64,000 nt of DNA from an unicellular cyanobacterium SU3 (GTDB taxonomy: Bacteria; Cyanobacteriota; Cyanobacteriia; Cyanobacteriales; Microcystaceae): contig NETF01000037.1 of assembly GCA_002172675.1 (NCBI GenBank), positions 26,314-90,313 of the forward strand, written 5' to 3'. A program made the translations under genes and the position numbers. The notes under the pieces are model-generated. The model searched no databases and had not been told where the DNA came from. It worked only from the letters and a program-made list of their open reading frames with translations. Below are positions 44,277 to 55,033 of the stretch, one piece after another (position 1 is the first letter of the stretch; each line of letters opens with the position of its first letter).

Positions 44277-45221
44277 TTAAGCTTTTGCTTTTTCTTGGGG
44301 TAAGGTAATTCCCAAACGTTTTTGTAAGGCTTCAATCACTTCTTCTGCCGATTTTTGCCCAAAGTTTTTAATTTCTAAGAGATCCTCTTGACTATAATCT
44401 AGTAAGTCAGCCACCGTATTGATTTGCGCCCGTTTCAAGCAATTATAAGCTCGTACAGATAACTGTAATTCTTCGATGGGAATCTGACTTTGAGGATTTT
44501 CTTCGTCTGGGTATTCAGGAACGGCGGTTTCGAGTTGATTGAGGTCTTTGAGGGGGTTAAATAAGTCCACTAAGATGTCTGCTGCTCTAGATAAGGCTTC
44601 TTTGGGGTTAAAACTCCCATTAGTCCAAATTTCTAACATCAGACGATCTTTCGCTTCTCCTTCTTCCCCGCGAATACTCTCTACACTGTAATTCACCTTG
44701 GTTACTGGCATAAATACAGCATCAATTTGTAAGAAGTCGAGGGCTGTGGGTTCATCCTTAGACCTTTCTACAGGTACATATCCCACGCCTTTCTCGATGC
44801 GAAATTCCATCTCTAGTTTTGCTCCCTCTGTCAGAGTAGCAATGGGTTGAGTGGGGTTAATAACTTCTACTTCTGAGGGTAAATCGAATTGGCCTGCGGT
44901 GACATGAGCTGCCCCTGTGGCTACCAATCGACCAATCTGGGGCTGTTCGGTATAACTCTTGAGGACGATCTCTTTCATGTTTAACATGATTTCTAAGACA
45001 TCTTCCCTGACCCCAGGAATAGTGGCAAATTCGTGGTTGACCCCACCAATGCGAATGGCTGTCACTGCTGTTCCTTCTAAGTTGGCTAATAATACCCGTC
45101 TGAGGGCATTACCAACCGTTGTCCCTTGACCCCGTTCCAATGGTTCTAGAACAAATTTACTATATTGACTCTGATTTTTTTGAGTCTTAGATTCTATACA
45201 CTCAATCTGAAATTGCGCCAC
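44277..45221 (-). CDS. rpoA: DNA-directed RNA polymerase subunit alpha
   Basis: A 314-aa alpha subunit. The N-terminal dimer domain has FVLEPLERGQGTTVGNALRR, and the C-terminal DNA/activator-binding domain, from about residue 245, has LELSVRAYNCLKRAQ-like LQLSVRAYNCLKRAQINTVA and FGQKSAEEVIEALQKRLGI. Two subunits start RNA polymerase assembly. Position between rpsK and rplQ is as expected. Confidence 0.97.
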   Translation of the reverse strand: MAQFQIECIESKTQKNQSQYSKFVLEPLERGQGTTVGNALRRVLLANLEGTAVTAIRIGGVNHEFATIPGVREDVLEIMLNMKEIVLKSYTEQPQIGRLVATGAAHVTAGQFDLPSEVEVINPTQPIATLTEGAKLEMEFRIEKGVGYVPVERSKDEPTALDFLQIDAVFMPVTKVNYSVESIRGEEGEAKDRLMLEIWTNGSFNPKEALSRAADILVDLFNPLKDLNQLETAVPEYPDEENPQSQIPIEELQLSVRAYNCLKRAQINTVADLLDYSQEDLLEIKNFGQKSAEEVIEALQKRLGITLPQEKAKA

Positions 45222-45323
45222 GCTTAGTGACCTCCCTTCATTGTCAAATGCCTCCCAGACACAATCATTTGTGTCTGTCCTAACGCCAAATATTCATAGT
45301 GTGATGAAGATGGGTAACACTGG

Positions 45324-45716
45324 CTAAACTCGACGTCGTTTTGGGGGACGACAGCCGTTATGGGGAATCGGGGTAACATCCCGAATCAGAGTAATTTCTA
45401 ACCCAGCCCCTTGTAGTGCGCGGATGGCTGTTTCTCTACCAGCACCAGGTCCACTCACCATAACTTCTATTTGTCGCATTCCTTGGTCAATTGCTCGACG
45501 GGCTGCGGAGTCGGCTGCGGTTTGGGCAGCAAAGGGAGTCCCTTTTTTCGCTCCTTTAAAGCCACTTGCTCCGGCTGAAGACCAGGAAATTACATCCCCT
45601 CTCGTATCGGAAATGGTGATAATAGTGTTGTTGAAGGTTGACTGAATGTGAGCCACACCATTAGGAACGTTTTTCTTTTGTTTTTTGGGTCCGCCTTTTT
45701 TCGTTGGTCGCGCCAT
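45324..45716 (-). CDS. rpsK: 30S ribosomal protein S11
   Basis: A 130-aa uS11 protein: [40 protein letters not shown] and the end [18 protein letters not shown] are signature parts. It follows rpsM by 48 bp and precedes rpoA by 102 bp. Confidence 0.97.
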   Translation of the reverse strand: MARPTKKGGPKKQKKNVPNGVAHIQSTFNNTIITISDTRGDVISWSSAGASGFKGAKKGTPFAAQTAADSAARRAIDQGMRQIEVMVSGPGAGRETAIRALQGAGLEITLIRDVTPIPHNGCRPPKRRRV

Positions 45717-45764
45717 AATCTTTCGCTGAAATGTTTCTCTAATTTAAGTGCCAATAAATGCTGA

Positions 45765-46148
45765 TTATTTCTTAGAGGGAGCTTTTTTCTTCCCTGCGAC
45801 AGTTACCCGTCTACCGCGACGAGTACGCCCGTTGGTTCTTGTTCGTTGTCCTCTGACGGGAAGTCCTTGACGATGACGACGGCCCCGATAAGTACCGATG
45901 TCAGCCAATCGCTTGATATTCATGGCTTCCCAACGTCTCAAATCCCCTTCGATTTGATAGTTGTTTTCGATACAAGCCCGCAATTTGGCTACATCTTCGT
46001 CGCTTAAATCCCGTACGCGAGTGTCAGGGTTGACACCGGTTTCTGTTAAAATTTCTTGAGATCGTGATAAACCAATACCATATAGATAAGTTAAGCCAAT
46101 TTCGACTCGTTTATCCCTTGGCAGGTCAACACCAGATATCCTTGCCAC
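45765..46148 (-). CDS. rpsM: 30S ribosomal protein S13
   Basis: A 127-aa uS13 protein: [20 protein letters not shown] and [20 protein letters not shown] near the C-terminus, followed by a basic tail. Follows rpmJ. Confidence 0.97.
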   Translation of the reverse strand: MARISGVDLPRDKRVEIGLTYLYGIGLSRSQEILTETGVNPDTRVRDLSDEDVAKLRACIENNYQIEGDLRRWEAMNIKRLADIGTYRGRRHRQGLPVRGQRTRTNGRTRRGRRVTVAGKKKAPSKK

Positions 46149-46216
46149 TTTTGTTTTCCCTCTTAGCGTGTTCTTGTTTGCCTAATGTTTCTCTGGTTGT
46201 GAAAGGAAATGTCATC

Positions 46217-46330
46217 CTAACCCTGACGTTGCTTGTGTTTTGGGTTAGTACACAGTACCATGACTTTCCCTCGTCGCCGTATGACGCGACATTTTTCACA
46301 CATTTTTTTTACTGATGGTCTGACTTTCAT
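46217..46330 (-). CDS. rpmJ: 50S ribosomal protein L36
   Basis: A 37-aa bL36 protein, short enough to be missed by automatic gene calling. It reads [20 protein letters not shown] and goes on [17 protein letters not shown], with three cysteines and a histidine forming the zinc ribbon. It lies between infA and rpsM as in most bacteria. Confidence 0.97.
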   Translation of the reverse strand: MKVRPSVKKMCEKCRVIRRRGKVMVLCTNPKHKQRQG

Positions 46331-46446
46331 GGATTTTTCTACAGCAGGACTGCAAGCTTATTATTATAGCAAATTTTGCTTGTTTGTGTCAGCTATAATA
46401 GTAATTTAAGAGAAGCTAATGAGGGGAGTTTTATCCCCCTAGCTTC

Positions 46447-46677
46447 TTACTTTTTACTACCTTTTAGCCGATAAGTAATTCTCCCTTTGGTGAGATCGTA
46501 GGGGGTTAATTCTACTTTAACCCGATCGCCTGGCAGAATTTTAATGTAGTTACGGCGAATCTTTCCGGAAATATGGGCTAATACATTAAACCCGTTGTCG
46601 AGATCCACTCGGAACATTGCATTAGGAAGAGACTCGGTTACGGTTCCTTCCATTTCAATTAAGTCTTGTTTTGACAC
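46447..46677 (-). CDS. infA: Translation initiation factor IF-1
   Basis: A 76-aa OB-fold protein from the GTG at 46677, which has GAGG 9 nt upstream and gives the standard start [20 protein letters not shown]; the longer TTG-led frame to 46692 lacks support. IF-1 binds the A site of the 30S subunit during initiation. The end TYRLKGSKK is slightly longer than usual. It follows adk by about 157 bp. Confidence 0.95.
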   Translation of the reverse strand: MSKQDLIEMEGTVTESLPNAMFRVDLDNGFNVLAHISGKIRRNYIKILPGDRVKVELTPYDLTKGRITYRLKGSKK

Positions 46678-46834
46678 AATCTGATGCCTCAAATAGTATA
46701 ATTAGGAAAAGATAAATTACCATGACGGTCGGACTTTTCTTTATCATAAAAGAAGGGTCACGATCAACTTTCCCTTACATATCTTAGCAAACCTCCTTAT
46801 TGTTCTTAACTTTTTACCGAATTTCATCCTTGTT

Positions 46835-47395
46835 TTAACTCACTACTTCTTTAAGAGTGGTTGTGACTTCTTCTAATTGGCGATTACCATCAATAGAAGA
46901 TAATTTGTCGTGTTGACGATAATAGTCAAGGACAGGTTGAGTTTTTTCTCGGTAAACTTCTAAACGACGGCGAATGGTTTGTTCGTTATCATCTTTTCGC
47001 CCTCGTAATAACAAACGATCAATAATCACTTCATCGGGAACGTCTAGGTTAATCGCCTGTTGGGAAAACTTGTTGAATTTATGGAGTAATTGATCTAAAA
47101 ATTCAGCTTGAGGAACGTTACGAGGAAAACCATCTAAAATCCAGCCATGTTGAGCGTCTTGGCAATTTAAGCGGTCTTCAATTAAATCTAACAATAACTC
47201 ATCTGGTACTAACTCCCCTTTATCGACATAAGTTTGGGCTTTTTGTCCTAAAGGGGTTTGTTGGGCGATGGCTTCTCGTAACATTTCCCCTGTAGAAATG
47301 TGGGGAATATTAAACGCTTCTGATAATTGTTGGGCTTGGGTTCCTTTCCCTGAACCGGGTGGACCCAAAAAAATCAATCCCTTCCCTGTACTCAT
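46835..47395 (-). CDS. adk: Adenylate kinase
   Basis: A 186-aa short-type adenylate kinase that balances ATP, ADP and AMP. P-loop GPPGSGKGTQAQQL, AMP site HISTGEMLREAIA and DGFPRNVPQAEFL, and a reduced LID with LLLRGRKDDNEQTIRRRL, without the zinc-finger insert. It lies between secY and infA, the common bacterial order. Confidence 0.96.
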   Translation of the reverse strand: MSTGKGLIFLGPPGSGKGTQAQQLSEAFNIPHISTGEMLREAIAQQTPLGQKAQTYVDKGELVPDELLLDLIEDRLNCQDAQHGWILDGFPRNVPQAEFLDQLLHKFNKFSQQAINLDVPDEVIIDRLLLRGRKDDNEQTIRRRLEVYREKTQPVLDYYRQHDKLSSIDGNRQLEEVTTTLKEVVS

Positions 47396-47470
47396 AATCT
47401 TGTTACTGTTGTGTTGATTACTCTGTTGAGAGTAGGGTTAAGGAACTTGTGATTCCTTTTCCCCGATGTT

Positions 47471-48787
47471 TTACTGTTTGATCATGCCCTCATAACGTTG
47501 AGAGATGACATAGGTTTGAATTTGTTTGGCTGTGTCAATGGCTACCCCAACCAGAATAAGGAGAGAGGTTGCCCCTAACCCTCGGAAGGTGGTGACACCT
47601 GTTGCTCCTTCGACTAACGTAGGAACCGTTGCCACAAAACTCAAAAAGATAGCCCCTAAAAAGGTCAAACGATTCAAAACCCCTTCTAGATATTGCTTAG
47701 TTTTCTCCCCTGGACGAATACCAGGAATACTAGACCCCATTTTTTTCAAGTTTTTCGACACATCTTCAGGGTTAACGATTAAAGAAGCGTAGAAATAACT
47801 AAAAAATAGAATCAACAGAGAATAAACCCCCACATAAACCCAAGTTCCTGGACGCAAAGCATTAGCCACTTGAATCAAAACTTGACTAAATGCTCCTTCA
47901 TCCCCAAAAAAGCCAGCTAAGGATTGGGGCAAAATTAACACCGCAGAGGCGAAAATAATGGGCATTACCCCCCCTTGATTGAGTCTTAGGGGTAAATAAC
48001 TAGTTCTTTCTCGGTAAAGCTTCCGTCCCACTTGACGACGGGCTGAGATGATAGGGATGCGTCGAGTTCCTTCTTGAACAAAGACAATCCCAACAATCAT
48101 GACCAAGAACACTAATAAGAGGATAACCACTTGCGCTACGGCTTGTCTGCCACCGGTTTGGGCATAATCGATGGTTTGTCCAAGGGTTCTGGGTAAACTA
48201 GCGACAATATTGACAAAAATCAATAAAGATGCACCATTACCTATGCCTCGTTCTGTAATTAACTCTGATACCCACATGACGAACATGGAACCAGCCGTTA
48301 ACGCCAAAACTGTTTCAGGCACAAACCAAATGGTATCGCTTAAGGCATATTCCCGTAACAACCCCACCGTAATCGCTGTACTTTGAATAACAGCCCATCC
48401 AGCTGCCACATAACGGGTAATTTGGGAAATTTTTCGTCGGCCTGCTTCCCCTTCATTTTTCTGTAAATCTTCTAAAGAAGGAATAGCAGCGGTTAACAAC
48501 TGCATGATAATGGAGGCATTGATAAAGGGAAGAATTCCCAGAGCAAAAATGCCTAACGTAGAAATCCCACCCCCAGTGAAGATGTCTAAAAATCCCAAGA
48601 CTTGGTTATTGCTAATAGCAGAAACAAATTTAGCTCTATCAATGCCAGGAATGGGAATAAAAATGCCAAAACGAATTAAAATTAATAAACCTATGGTGAT
48701 TAGCAACCGCCCTCGCAGGCCGGCCGCTTGAGCCATTTGTAAAAAGGTTTCTTGTGCTGTTGGTGTTTTCTCTCGACTGACAACCAT
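47471..48787 (-). CDS. secY: Protein translocase subunit SecY
   Basis: A 438-aa SecY from the ATG at 48787 (MVVSREKTPTAQET), chosen because AGG lies 9 nt upstream; a TTG 9 bp earlier is also in frame. About ten membrane segments form the Sec channel. Signature parts are IPIPGIDRAKF, FALGILPFINASIIMQLLTA and the cytoplasmic loop QEGTRRIPI. The same channel probably serves the plasma and thylakoid membranes. A short hairpin region precedes it after rplO. Confidence 0.96.
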   Translation of the reverse strand: MVVSREKTPTAQETFLQMAQAAGLRGRLLITIGLLILIRFGIFIPIPGIDRAKFVSAISNNQVLGFLDIFTGGGISTLGIFALGILPFINASIIMQLLTAAIPSLEDLQKNEGEAGRRKISQITRYVAAGWAVIQSTAITVGLLREYALSDTIWFVPETVLALTAGSMFVMWVSELITERGIGNGASLLIFVNIVASLPRTLGQTIDYAQTGGRQAVAQVVILLLVFLVMIVGIVFVQEGTRRIPIISARRQVGRKLYRERTSYLPLRLNQGGVMPIIFASAVLILPQSLAGFFGDEGAFSQVLIQVANALRPGTWVYVGVYSLLILFFSYFYASLIVNPEDVSKNLKKMGSSIPGIRPGEKTKQYLEGVLNRLTFLGAIFLSFVATVPTLVEGATGVTTFRGLGATSLLILVGVAIDTAKQIQTYVISQRYEGMIKQ

Positions 48788-48929
48788 TAATGGCAACCTC
48801 AGTGATTAACGATTTTTTATTATTGTTGACATTTTACCAAACAATTAATAATTCATAATTAATAATTGATAGTTGATAGTTTTATTTAATTGGTTTGCAA
48901 AAAAAGCCAATCATTTAATTAGGAAACTA

Positions 48930-48952
48930 AGCCTCTCCTCTGGGGGAGAGGT
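48930..48952. repeat. Hairpin between rplO and secY
   Basis: CCTCTCC-TCTG-GGGGAGAGG forms a tight 7-bp GC-rich stem within the about 180-bp gap between the two genes on the minus strand. No T-run follows on the transcribed side, so it may slow or process the transcript rather than end it. The rest of the gap is AT-rich with a run of TAATTCATAA-like repeats. Confidence 0.6.
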
Positions 48953-48968
48953 CATAATTTAGTATTCA

Positions 48969-49445
48969 TTATTCGTTATCGTTAGGAGTGTCAGCGGTGT
49001 CTGATACATCATGACAACTGCCTCCAGCACTTTCAATTTTGCTTTTAGCTGACTTGGTAAAGGCGGCTGCTTTAACGGTCAAAGCAACGGTTAATTCACC
49101 ATCCCCTAACACTTTTAAAGGGCCGTCATTACTGGTAATTAACCCGACTTCCATTAAGCTTTCTAGGGTAACTTCAGTATTCGGGGATAAACTGTTGAGT
49201 TTACCTACATTAATAATGGTGTAATGGCTAGGGTTAACGAGGGGAAAGTGTTTTAACTTGGGAACCCGACGATAGAGGGGCATTTGTCCCCCTTCAAAAC
49301 CGGCTTTTGTTCCGGTACCAGAACGAGATTTTTGTCCTCGCATTCCAAAGCCACCACTGGCTCCTTGACCGGCGGAGATGCCGCGGCCAATGCGGCGACG
49401 GCGTTTAGTTGACCCTTTTTGAGGGTTGACTTCATGTATTCTCAT
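48969..49445 (-). CDS. rplO: 50S ribosomal protein L15
   Basis: A 158-aa uL15 protein: [40 protein letters not shown] and [19 protein letters not shown] are signature parts. The last about 20 residues are acidic and not widely shared. It follows rpsE by 28 bp. rpmD (L30) is absent between them, as in other cyanobacteria. Confidence 0.96.
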   Translation of the reverse strand: MRIHEVNPQKGSTKRRRRIGRGISAGQGASGGFGMRGQKSRSGTGTKAGFEGGQMPLYRRVPKLKHFPLVNPSHYTIINVGKLNSLSPNTEVTLESLMEVGLITSNDGPLKVLGDGELTVALTVKAAAFTKSAKSKIESAGGSCHDVSDTADTPNDNE

Positions 49446-49473
49446 AGTATTTTCTGGGTATCAAAGACAAAAT

Positions 49474-49995
49474 TTAAGTATAAAGATGCTCTAGAGGCAC
49501 GCCTCTTTCTTGAGCGACTTCAGAGAAAGTCCGTAACCCTTCGAGGGCGTTAATTACAGCTCTGGCGTTGTTTAAGGGGTTATTTGACCCTAATTGCTTA
49601 GCGAGGATGTTTTTTAGTCCTGCTAGTTCTAAAACGGTTCTTACTGCACCCCCTGCAATTACCCCTGTACCAGGGGCAGCAGGGCGAACAATAACTTTAG
49701 CTCCGCCAGATACTCCTTTAGCTATGTGAGTAATGGAACTGGACTTCGTTAAAGAAACGTCAATGAGTTGTTTTTTGCCATCAGCAACCCCTTTACGAAC
49801 AGCCCCGATAACATCGCCGGCCTTACCGACACCAACGCCGACCTGGCCTTTTTCATTACCAACCACAACAATGGCGCGGAAGCTTAATTTTTTACCCCCT
49901 TTGACCACTTTACTAACGCGACGAATTTGAATAACTCGTTCTTGCCAGTTACTGTCTTTTGACTTATCTCGGTTACTTTTGCGACTTTTTGCCAT
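49474..49995 (-). CDS. rpsE: 30S ribosomal protein S5
   Basis: A 173-aa uS5 protein: [40 protein letters not shown] and [20 protein letters not shown]. Follows rplR by 42 bp. Confidence 0.97.
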   Translation of the reverse strand: MAKSRKSNRDKSKDSNWQERVIQIRRVSKVVKGGKKLSFRAIVVVGNEKGQVGVGVGKAGDVIGAVRKGVADGKKQLIDVSLTKSSSITHIAKGVSGGAKVIVRPAAPGTGVIAGGAVRTVLELAGLKNILAKQLGSNNPLNNARAVINALEGLRTFSEVAQERGVPLEHLYT

Positions 49996-50037
49996 AATAA
50001 TTACCTTATTACTGAGGAAAAATATTAATGATTTGAT

Positions 50038-50400
50038 TCAAAACTGTAAGCCAGCTTCGCGGGCTGCTTCGGCTAAGGCTTTGACCCGACCGTGATATAA
50101 GTTACCACCGCGATCAAAAACCACTTGTTCAATGCCTTTGGCCATGCTTCTCTCGGCTACTAATTTGCCCACTTGTGCCGAAGCTTCACAGGTAGCTCCA
50201 GACGAGAGATTGTTTCTTAACTCTGGTTCTAGGGTAGAAGCGGCTGCCAGGGTGTGTTGAGCCACATCATCAATAATTTGGGCATAAATATGATGATTGG
50301 AGCGAAAAACAGCTAAACGGGGACAGTCGGGGGTTCCACTGACTTTTCTACGAATGCGTCGATGACGACGTTTTAAAGATTCTTTTCTGGTGGTTTTCAT
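50038..50400 (-). CDS. rplR: 50S ribosomal protein L18
   Basis: A 120-aa uL18 protein, a 5S rRNA binder: [35 protein letters not shown] and [20 protein letters not shown]. It begins 2 bp after the rplF stop. Confidence 0.97.
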   Translation of the reverse strand: MKTTRKESLKRRHRRIRRKVSGTPDCPRLAVFRSNHHIYAQIIDDVAQHTLAAASTLEPELRNNLSSGATCEASAQVGKLVAERSMAKGIEQVVFDRGGNLYHGRVKALAEAAREAGLQF

Positions 50401-50402
50401 AA

Positions 50403-50942
50403 TTATTTCTTACCTGCCTTACCTGCTTTACGTCTGACGTATTCATCTTGATAACGAATCCCTTTACCTTTGTAGGGTTCTGGGGGACGAACTGCCCGAA
50501 TTTTAGCAGCAATGTTACCAACAATTTCTTTGTCGATGCCGCTAACGACCACTTGAGTGTTGTTTTCCACGGCGACGTTGATGCCTTTGGGCATGGTCAT
50601 TTCAACGGGTTTACTGTAGCCAACATTGAGGGTCAGTTTAGTACCCTGTGCTTGGGCCCGATAACCAACCCCTTGAATGCTGAGGCGTTTTTCAAATCCT
50701 TTAGAAACCCCTTCAATCATATTAGAGACGAGGGTACGAAAGAGTCCATGACGTTCACGAGCGACACGAGAATCATCGACCCGTTGCACGAGGATAGTTT
50801 CTCCGTCTTGGTTGACGGTTACTTGCGAGGGTAACTCTAATTCTAAGGAACCTTTAGGCCCTTTGACGTCGATATGTTGCCCTTTAATGTCGATGGTGAC
50901 TTTATTAGGCAGAGGAATGGGTTTTTTACCAATACGAGACAT
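50403..50942 (-). CDS. rplF: 50S ribosomal protein L6
   Basis: A 179-aa uL6 protein: [40 protein letters not shown] and [20 protein letters not shown]. Confidence 0.97.
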   Translation of the reverse strand: MSRIGKKPIPLPNKVTIDIKGQHIDVKGPKGSLELELPSQVTVNQDGETILVQRVDDSRVARERHGLFRTLVSNMIEGVSKGFEKRLSIQGVGYRAQAQGTKLTLNVGYSKPVEMTMPKGINVAVENNTQVVVSGIDKEIVGNIAAKIRAVRPPEPYKGKGIRYQDEYVRRKAGKAGKK

Positions 50943-51011
50943 TTTTTTTCTGGGTTATCTGTGATCACTGAGTTATTACTAGACTGTAAACACTCTAATA
51001 GCGGGCTAGTG

Positions 51012-51413
51012 CTACCAAACGTAGCAAAGAACTTCGCCTCCGACGTTTTGACGACGGGCTTCTCTGTCGGTCATAATCCCTTTGGAGGTGGAAATAATGG
51101 CGATGCCAATGCCTCCTAAAACACGGGGTAAATCTTTGCGATTGGAGTAAACCCGTAATCCTGGTTTACTGACCCGTTGTAGGGTGTTGATGATGGGTTG
51201 ACGGCCCCGAGATTTATATTTTAGGGAAAGAACGAGATGTTTTTTTACCCCTTCTCCCACTTCTTCAAACCCTTCGATAAAGCCTTCTTCTTTGAGAACT
51301 TGGGCGATACTGCGGGTCATTTTGGTGGTGGGAACAACCGTGGTGGGGTGGCGTACCGCACAGGCGTTGCGGATACGGGTAAGCATATCTGAGATGATGT
51401 CGTTAGGTGCCAT
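51012..51413 (-). CDS. rpsH: 30S ribosomal protein S8
   Basis: A 133-aa uS8 protein: [18 protein letters not shown] at the start and [20 protein letters not shown] near the end, closing with EVLCYVW. In many bacteria rpsN lies between rplE and rpsH; it is missing here, as usual in cyanobacteria. Confidence 0.97.
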   Translation of the reverse strand: MAPNDIISDMLTRIRNACAVRHPTTVVPTTKMTRSIAQVLKEEGFIEGFEEVGEGVKKHLVLSLKYKSRGRQPIINTLQRVSKPGLRVYSNRKDLPRVLGGIGIAIISTSKGIMTDREARRQNVGGEVLCYVW

Positions 51414-51451
51414 TATTGCTGATGAGTTTCTCCTGTAAAATAAGGGATTGA

Positions 51452-51997
51452 CTAGGTGCGGAAGGGCATTCCCATTTCTTTGAGTAACGCACGCCCTTCT
51501 TCATCAGTCTGGGCAGTGGTAATGATGGAAACATCCATGCCCCGAATTTGATCGATGGTGTCGTAGTCGATTTCTGGAAAAATCAGTTGTTCACGGACAC
51601 CAAGACTGTAGTTCCCGCGTCCGTCGAAGCTTTTGGGGCTAATGCCTCGGAAGTCTCTAATTCGGGGTAGGGCAAGGTTGATCAAACGATCAAGAAAAGC
51701 GTACATTTTTTCTGAGCGCAAGGTTACCATCACCCCTACGGGCATTCCTTCACGGATTTTAAAACCAGCGATCGCTTTTTTAGCGCGAGTCACAACGGGT
51801 TTTTGTCCTGTTATGGTCTCTAATTCACTAATGGAAGATTCTAGGGCTTTGGCATTTTGGGATGCTTCTCCTAGTCCTCGGTTAATGGTGATTTTAGCGA
51901 CTTTGGGGACTTGATGAATGTTAGTGTAACTAAACTGCTGTTGCAGTTTGGGAACAATGGTGTCTTGATAAAAGGTTTTAAGTCTCGGTTGAGCCAT
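51452..51997 (-). CDS. rplE: 50S ribosomal protein L5
   Basis: A 181-aa uL5 protein, a 5S rRNA binder: [40 protein letters not shown] and [20 protein letters not shown]. Confidence 0.97.
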   Translation of the reverse strand: MAQPRLKTFYQDTIVPKLQQQFSYTNIHQVPKVAKITINRGLGEASQNAKALESSISELETITGQKPVVTRAKKAIAGFKIREGMPVGVMVTLRSEKMYAFLDRLINLALPRIRDFRGISPKSFDGRGNYSLGVREQLIFPEIDYDTIDQIRGMDVSIITTAQTDEEGRALLKEMGMPFRT

Positions 51998-52144
51998 GAT
52001 TAGTTTTCCTCATCCCTGGGCTTGGTCAGGGGAACATGGTTAAGGTTGGTCGGAGTTAATGTTAGTGTTGGTAATAGAAGCAAAGCAATAATGGGTTAAA
52101 TGTTGATGATTCCCTGTTGCTTGTTGCTTCTCAAACAAAAGAAA

Positions 52145-52492
52145 TTAAGAATCGATAATTTCTCCTGTTTTTTTCAACATCCGTACTTTTTTACCTTCTT
52201 CGGTGAAGGTATAACTTATACGGCTGGCCACTTGTTCTTTAGTGGAGTACAACATCACGTTAGAGCTATGAATAGGAGCTTCAAAGGTAGCGATTTGTCC
52301 TGATTCTCCTTCTTGTTGGGGTTTAACGTGCTTGGTTCTGACGTTAACGCCCTCGACGACGATTTGGCTAGTTTCGGGCATGGTTTTAATCACTTCCCCT
52401 ACTTTTCCTTTATCTCGTCCTGAAATAACTTGAATGGTATCCCCTTTTTTAACGTGCATTTTGTAACGTTGAGGAGATTTTTTTTTGCTCAT
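52145..52492 (-). CDS. rplX: 50S ribosomal protein L24
   Basis: A 115-aa uL24 protein with the KOW motif [20 protein letters not shown] and [20 protein letters not shown]. About 150 bp with an inverted repeat separate it from rplE. Confidence 0.97.
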   Translation of the reverse strand: MSKKKSPQRYKMHVKKGDTIQVISGRDKGKVGEVIKTMPETSQIVVEGVNVRTKHVKPQQEGESGQIATFEAPIHSSNVMLYSTKEQVASRISYTFTEEGKKVRMLKKTGEIIDS

Positions 52493-52494
52493 GT

Positions 52495-52863
52495 TTAGAG
52501 TACCTCCGGTGCTAAGGATACGATTTTTGTGTAGCTTTTATCTCTTAATTCTCTGGCCACTGGACCAAAAACACGGGTTCCTCTGGGGTTGCCGTCGGCG
52601 TTAATAATGACGGCAGCGTTATCATCAAAGCGAATGCTCATGCCACTAGCGCGATTAACGGGTTGACGAGTTCGCACAATGACGGCGGTGACAATATCAG
52701 AGCGTTTGATGGGCATATTGGGCAGGGCATCTTTGACAACGGCGACAATTTTATCGCCGATTTCGCCATAGCGACAATTGCCTGTTCCCAAAACCCGCAA
52801 GCACATTAGTTTACGGGCTCCGCTATTGTCAGCGACATTCAGATAGGTTTGCTGTTGAATCAC
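52495..52863 (-). CDS. rplN: 50S ribosomal protein L14
   Basis: A 122-aa uL14 protein: [20 protein letters not shown] at the start, [20 protein letters not shown] and [10 protein letters not shown] at the end. Confidence 0.97.
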
Positions 52864-52880
52864 GGTACTAATAGGGTCAT

Positions 52881-53123
52881 TTAATGAGCGGTTAAAATGG
52901 TCTTGATTTCCCAGCGTTTGGTTTTGCTGAGGGGGCGAGTTTCACGAATGCGGACGCGATCGCCTTCTTTACATTGATTTTCGGGATCGTGTGCTTTAAA
53001 CTTTCTGGTTTTAACCACGATTTTTCCGTACTTGGGGTGAGGGGAACGGTTTTCTACCGCTACAACTGCGGTTTTATCCATTTTGGTACTTACCACGACC
53101 CCAACTCTTTCTTTAATGGCCAT
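52881..53123 (-). CDS. rpsQ: 30S ribosomal protein S17
   Basis: An 80-aa uS17 protein: [20 protein letters not shown] and [20 protein letters not shown]. Starts 7 bp after the rpmC stop. Confidence 0.97.
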   Translation of the reverse strand: MAIKERVGVVVSTKMDKTAVVAVENRSPHPKYGKIVVKTRKFKAHDPENQCKEGDRVRIRETRPLSKTKRWEIKTILTAH

Positions 53124-53130
53124 AATTCGC

Positions 53131-53367
53131 TTATGCCTCCTCTACTTCAGTAGATGATGACTGGTTAATGTCGAGTTGTCTTTCCCGTTCTACGGTTAAT
53201 AGTTGGGCCATCCGATGACGGGTATGTTTAAACTCGTGGGTATTGTCTAACTGGCGAGTGGCTTGTTGAAACCGCAGATCAAAGAGTTTACGCTTGGTGG
53301 CGAGAATTTCTTCTGCGAGTTCTTCATCGTTCAGTTGTCTAACTTCGTCTATCTTGGGTAATGCCAT
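53131..53367 (-). CDS. rpmC: 50S ribosomal protein L29
   Basis: A 78-aa uL29 protein: [20 protein letters not shown] and [20 protein letters not shown]. Starts 2 bp after the rplP stop. Confidence 0.96.
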   Translation of the reverse strand: MALPKIDEVRQLNDEELAEEILATKRKLFDLRFQQATRQLDNTHEFKHTRHRMAQLLTVERERQLDINQSSSTEVEEA

Positions 53368-53369
53368 TT

Positions 53370-53789
53370 TTAGATATACTCCTCTTGGCGCGTAATAAAC
53401 TTAGTTTTAATGGGAAGTTTTTGAGCGGCCAGGCGCATGGCTTCGCGGGCGATGGGTTCAGAAACCCCGGATAATTCAAACATGATTCGCCCTGGTTTAA
53501 CCACGGCCACCCAGTATTCTGGCGACCCCTTACCTGACCCCATCCGAGTTTCTGCTGCTCGCATGGTCACAGGTTTATCAGGGAATACCCGAATCCAAAT
53601 TTTCCCCCCCCGTTTGATATAACGGGTCATGGCACGACGAGCGGCTTCGATTTGACGCGCGGTAATCCAGGAGGGTTCGGTGGCTTGTAGGGCGTATTCC
53701 CCAAAGTTGAGGGTGCTGCCTCGGTGTGCCAGCCCTCTCATGCGCCCTCGTTGTTGTTTACGGAATTTAGTTCTTCTAGGACTTAACAT
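53370..53789 (-). CDS. rplP: 50S ribosomal protein L16
   Basis: A 139-aa uL16 protein: [40 protein letters not shown] and [20 protein letters not shown]. Confidence 0.97.
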   Translation of the reverse strand: MLSPRRTKFRKQQRGRMRGLAHRGSTLNFGEYALQATEPSWITARQIEAARRAMTRYIKRGGKIWIRVFPDKPVTMRAAETRMGSGKGSPEYWVAVVKPGRIMFELSGVSEPIAREAMRLAAQKLPIKTKFITRQEEYI

Positions 53790-53827
53790 GGATGGTTAAT
53801 GATACGGTTTAACTTAAAGGGTCTTGA

Positions 53828-54553
53828 TTATTCTTCGTTAGAACGGTCTTCAAATTGTTGGGGTCGCCGTTTCTTTCTGGGGGTAGGGGCAGGGGCGGCC
53901 ATGGCGGCTTCTTCTTGTCCTGGAATAATCTCTCCTTTGAAGACCCAAACTTTAACCCCTAAAATACCGTAAATGGTTTGGGCGGTACGATAGGCATAGT
54001 CAATATCCGCTCTGAGGGTATGTAAGGGAACTCGTCCTTCTCTGACCCATTCACTCCGTGCAATTTCAGCACCGTTTAAGCGACCGCCCACTTGAATTTT
54101 GATGCCTTTGACTTCGGCTCGTTGGGCCCGTTGAATGGCTTGACGAACTACGCGACGAAAGGACACCCGTCGTTCGAGTTGTTGAGTAATATATTCGGCA
54201 ATCAGAGCAGCATCGGCATCTACCCGTGACACTTCGATGACATTAATGCGGATTTGGCGATTTTCTCCGAGGGTTTGCTGTAAACCAGTTCGTAACTGTT
54301 CGATACCACTTCCCCCTCTTCCGACGACAACGCCGGGTCTAGCGGTGTGGATAGCGAGGTCGATTTGATCGGCTTTTCTTTCAATGCGAATGTCAGCAAT
54401 ACCAGCATTACTGAGATTTTTCTCAACGTACTGCCGAATGGCTAAATCTTCTTGTAATAGTTCAGGATAACGTCTCTTATCGGCATACCAGCAGGATTTA
54501 TGTTCTTTGGTAACGCCGAGACGGAAACCGATTGGATGTATTTTTTGTCCCAT
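53828..54553 (-). CDS. rpsC: 30S ribosomal protein S3
   Basis: A 241-aa uS3 protein with the KH domain [20 protein letters not shown] and the C-terminal [20 protein letters not shown] and [15 protein letters not shown]. The last about 30 residues are an Ala-Pro and basic tail. Confidence 0.97.
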   Translation of the reverse strand: MGQKIHPIGFRLGVTKEHKSCWYADKRRYPELLQEDLAIRQYVEKNLSNAGIADIRIERKADQIDLAIHTARPGVVVGRGGSGIEQLRTGLQQTLGENRQIRINVIEVSRVDADAALIAEYITQQLERRVSFRRVVRQAIQRAQRAEVKGIKIQVGGRLNGAEIARSEWVREGRVPLHTLRADIDYAYRTAQTIYGILGVKVWVFKGEIIPGQEEAAMAAPAPTPRKKRRPQQFEDRSNEE

Positions 54554-54575
54554 ATTGTTTTAGTGCTTAAGGTCG

Positions 54576-54938
54576 TTAGTTGTCTTCTATTTCGGGGGCG
54601 ACGGCGATGGTAATGTGACAGGTGGGTTTACGAATTTGATAAGCCCTTCCTTGCGCTCTGGGTCGATACCGTCTTAAACTTGGTCCTCCGTCAGCGTAAG
54701 CTTTACTAACGACTAAGGTGGCGGGGTCAAGTCCTTGATTATGTTCGGCGTTGGCTACGGCTGAGCGCAATAGTTTTAAAATTGGCTCACAAGCCCGATA
54801 GGGCATAAATTCGAGGATAATCAAGGCTTCCCGATAAGAGCGACCTCTGATTTGATCGAGTACCCGTCTTACTTTAAAAGGGGACATCCGAATATAACGG
54901 GCGATGGCTTTGGCTTCTGTGGTTGTATCAACGGCCAT
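54576..54938 (-). CDS. rplV: 50S ribosomal protein L22
   Basis: A 120-aa uL22 protein: [20 protein letters not shown] and the tunnel-lining loop near [20 protein letters not shown]. Confidence 0.97.
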   Translation of the reverse strand: MAVDTTTEAKAIARYIRMSPFKVRRVLDQIRGRSYREALIILEFMPYRACEPILKLLRSAVANAEHNQGLDPATLVVSKAYADGGPSLRRYRPRAQGRAYQIRKPTCHITIAVAPEIEDN

Positions 54939-54975
54939 AATGTTTGTGTCTATCTGTAACTTGTTATTTGAACAG

Positions 54976-55031
54976 GGAACCGAGAAACAGGTCAGACTTT
55001 ATTTTGTTGCCTGTTTTTTGGTTCCTGCTTT
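54976..55031. repeat. Inverted repeat between rpsS and rplV
   Basis: CAGGGAACCGAGAAACAGG and, on the other side of about 22 bp, CCTGTTTTTTGGTTCCTG form an imperfect stem of about 18 bp. It fills most of the 95-bp gap between two otherwise close operon genes. It could be a processing site or a small repeat element. Confidence 0.65.
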
Positions 55032-55033
55032 TT

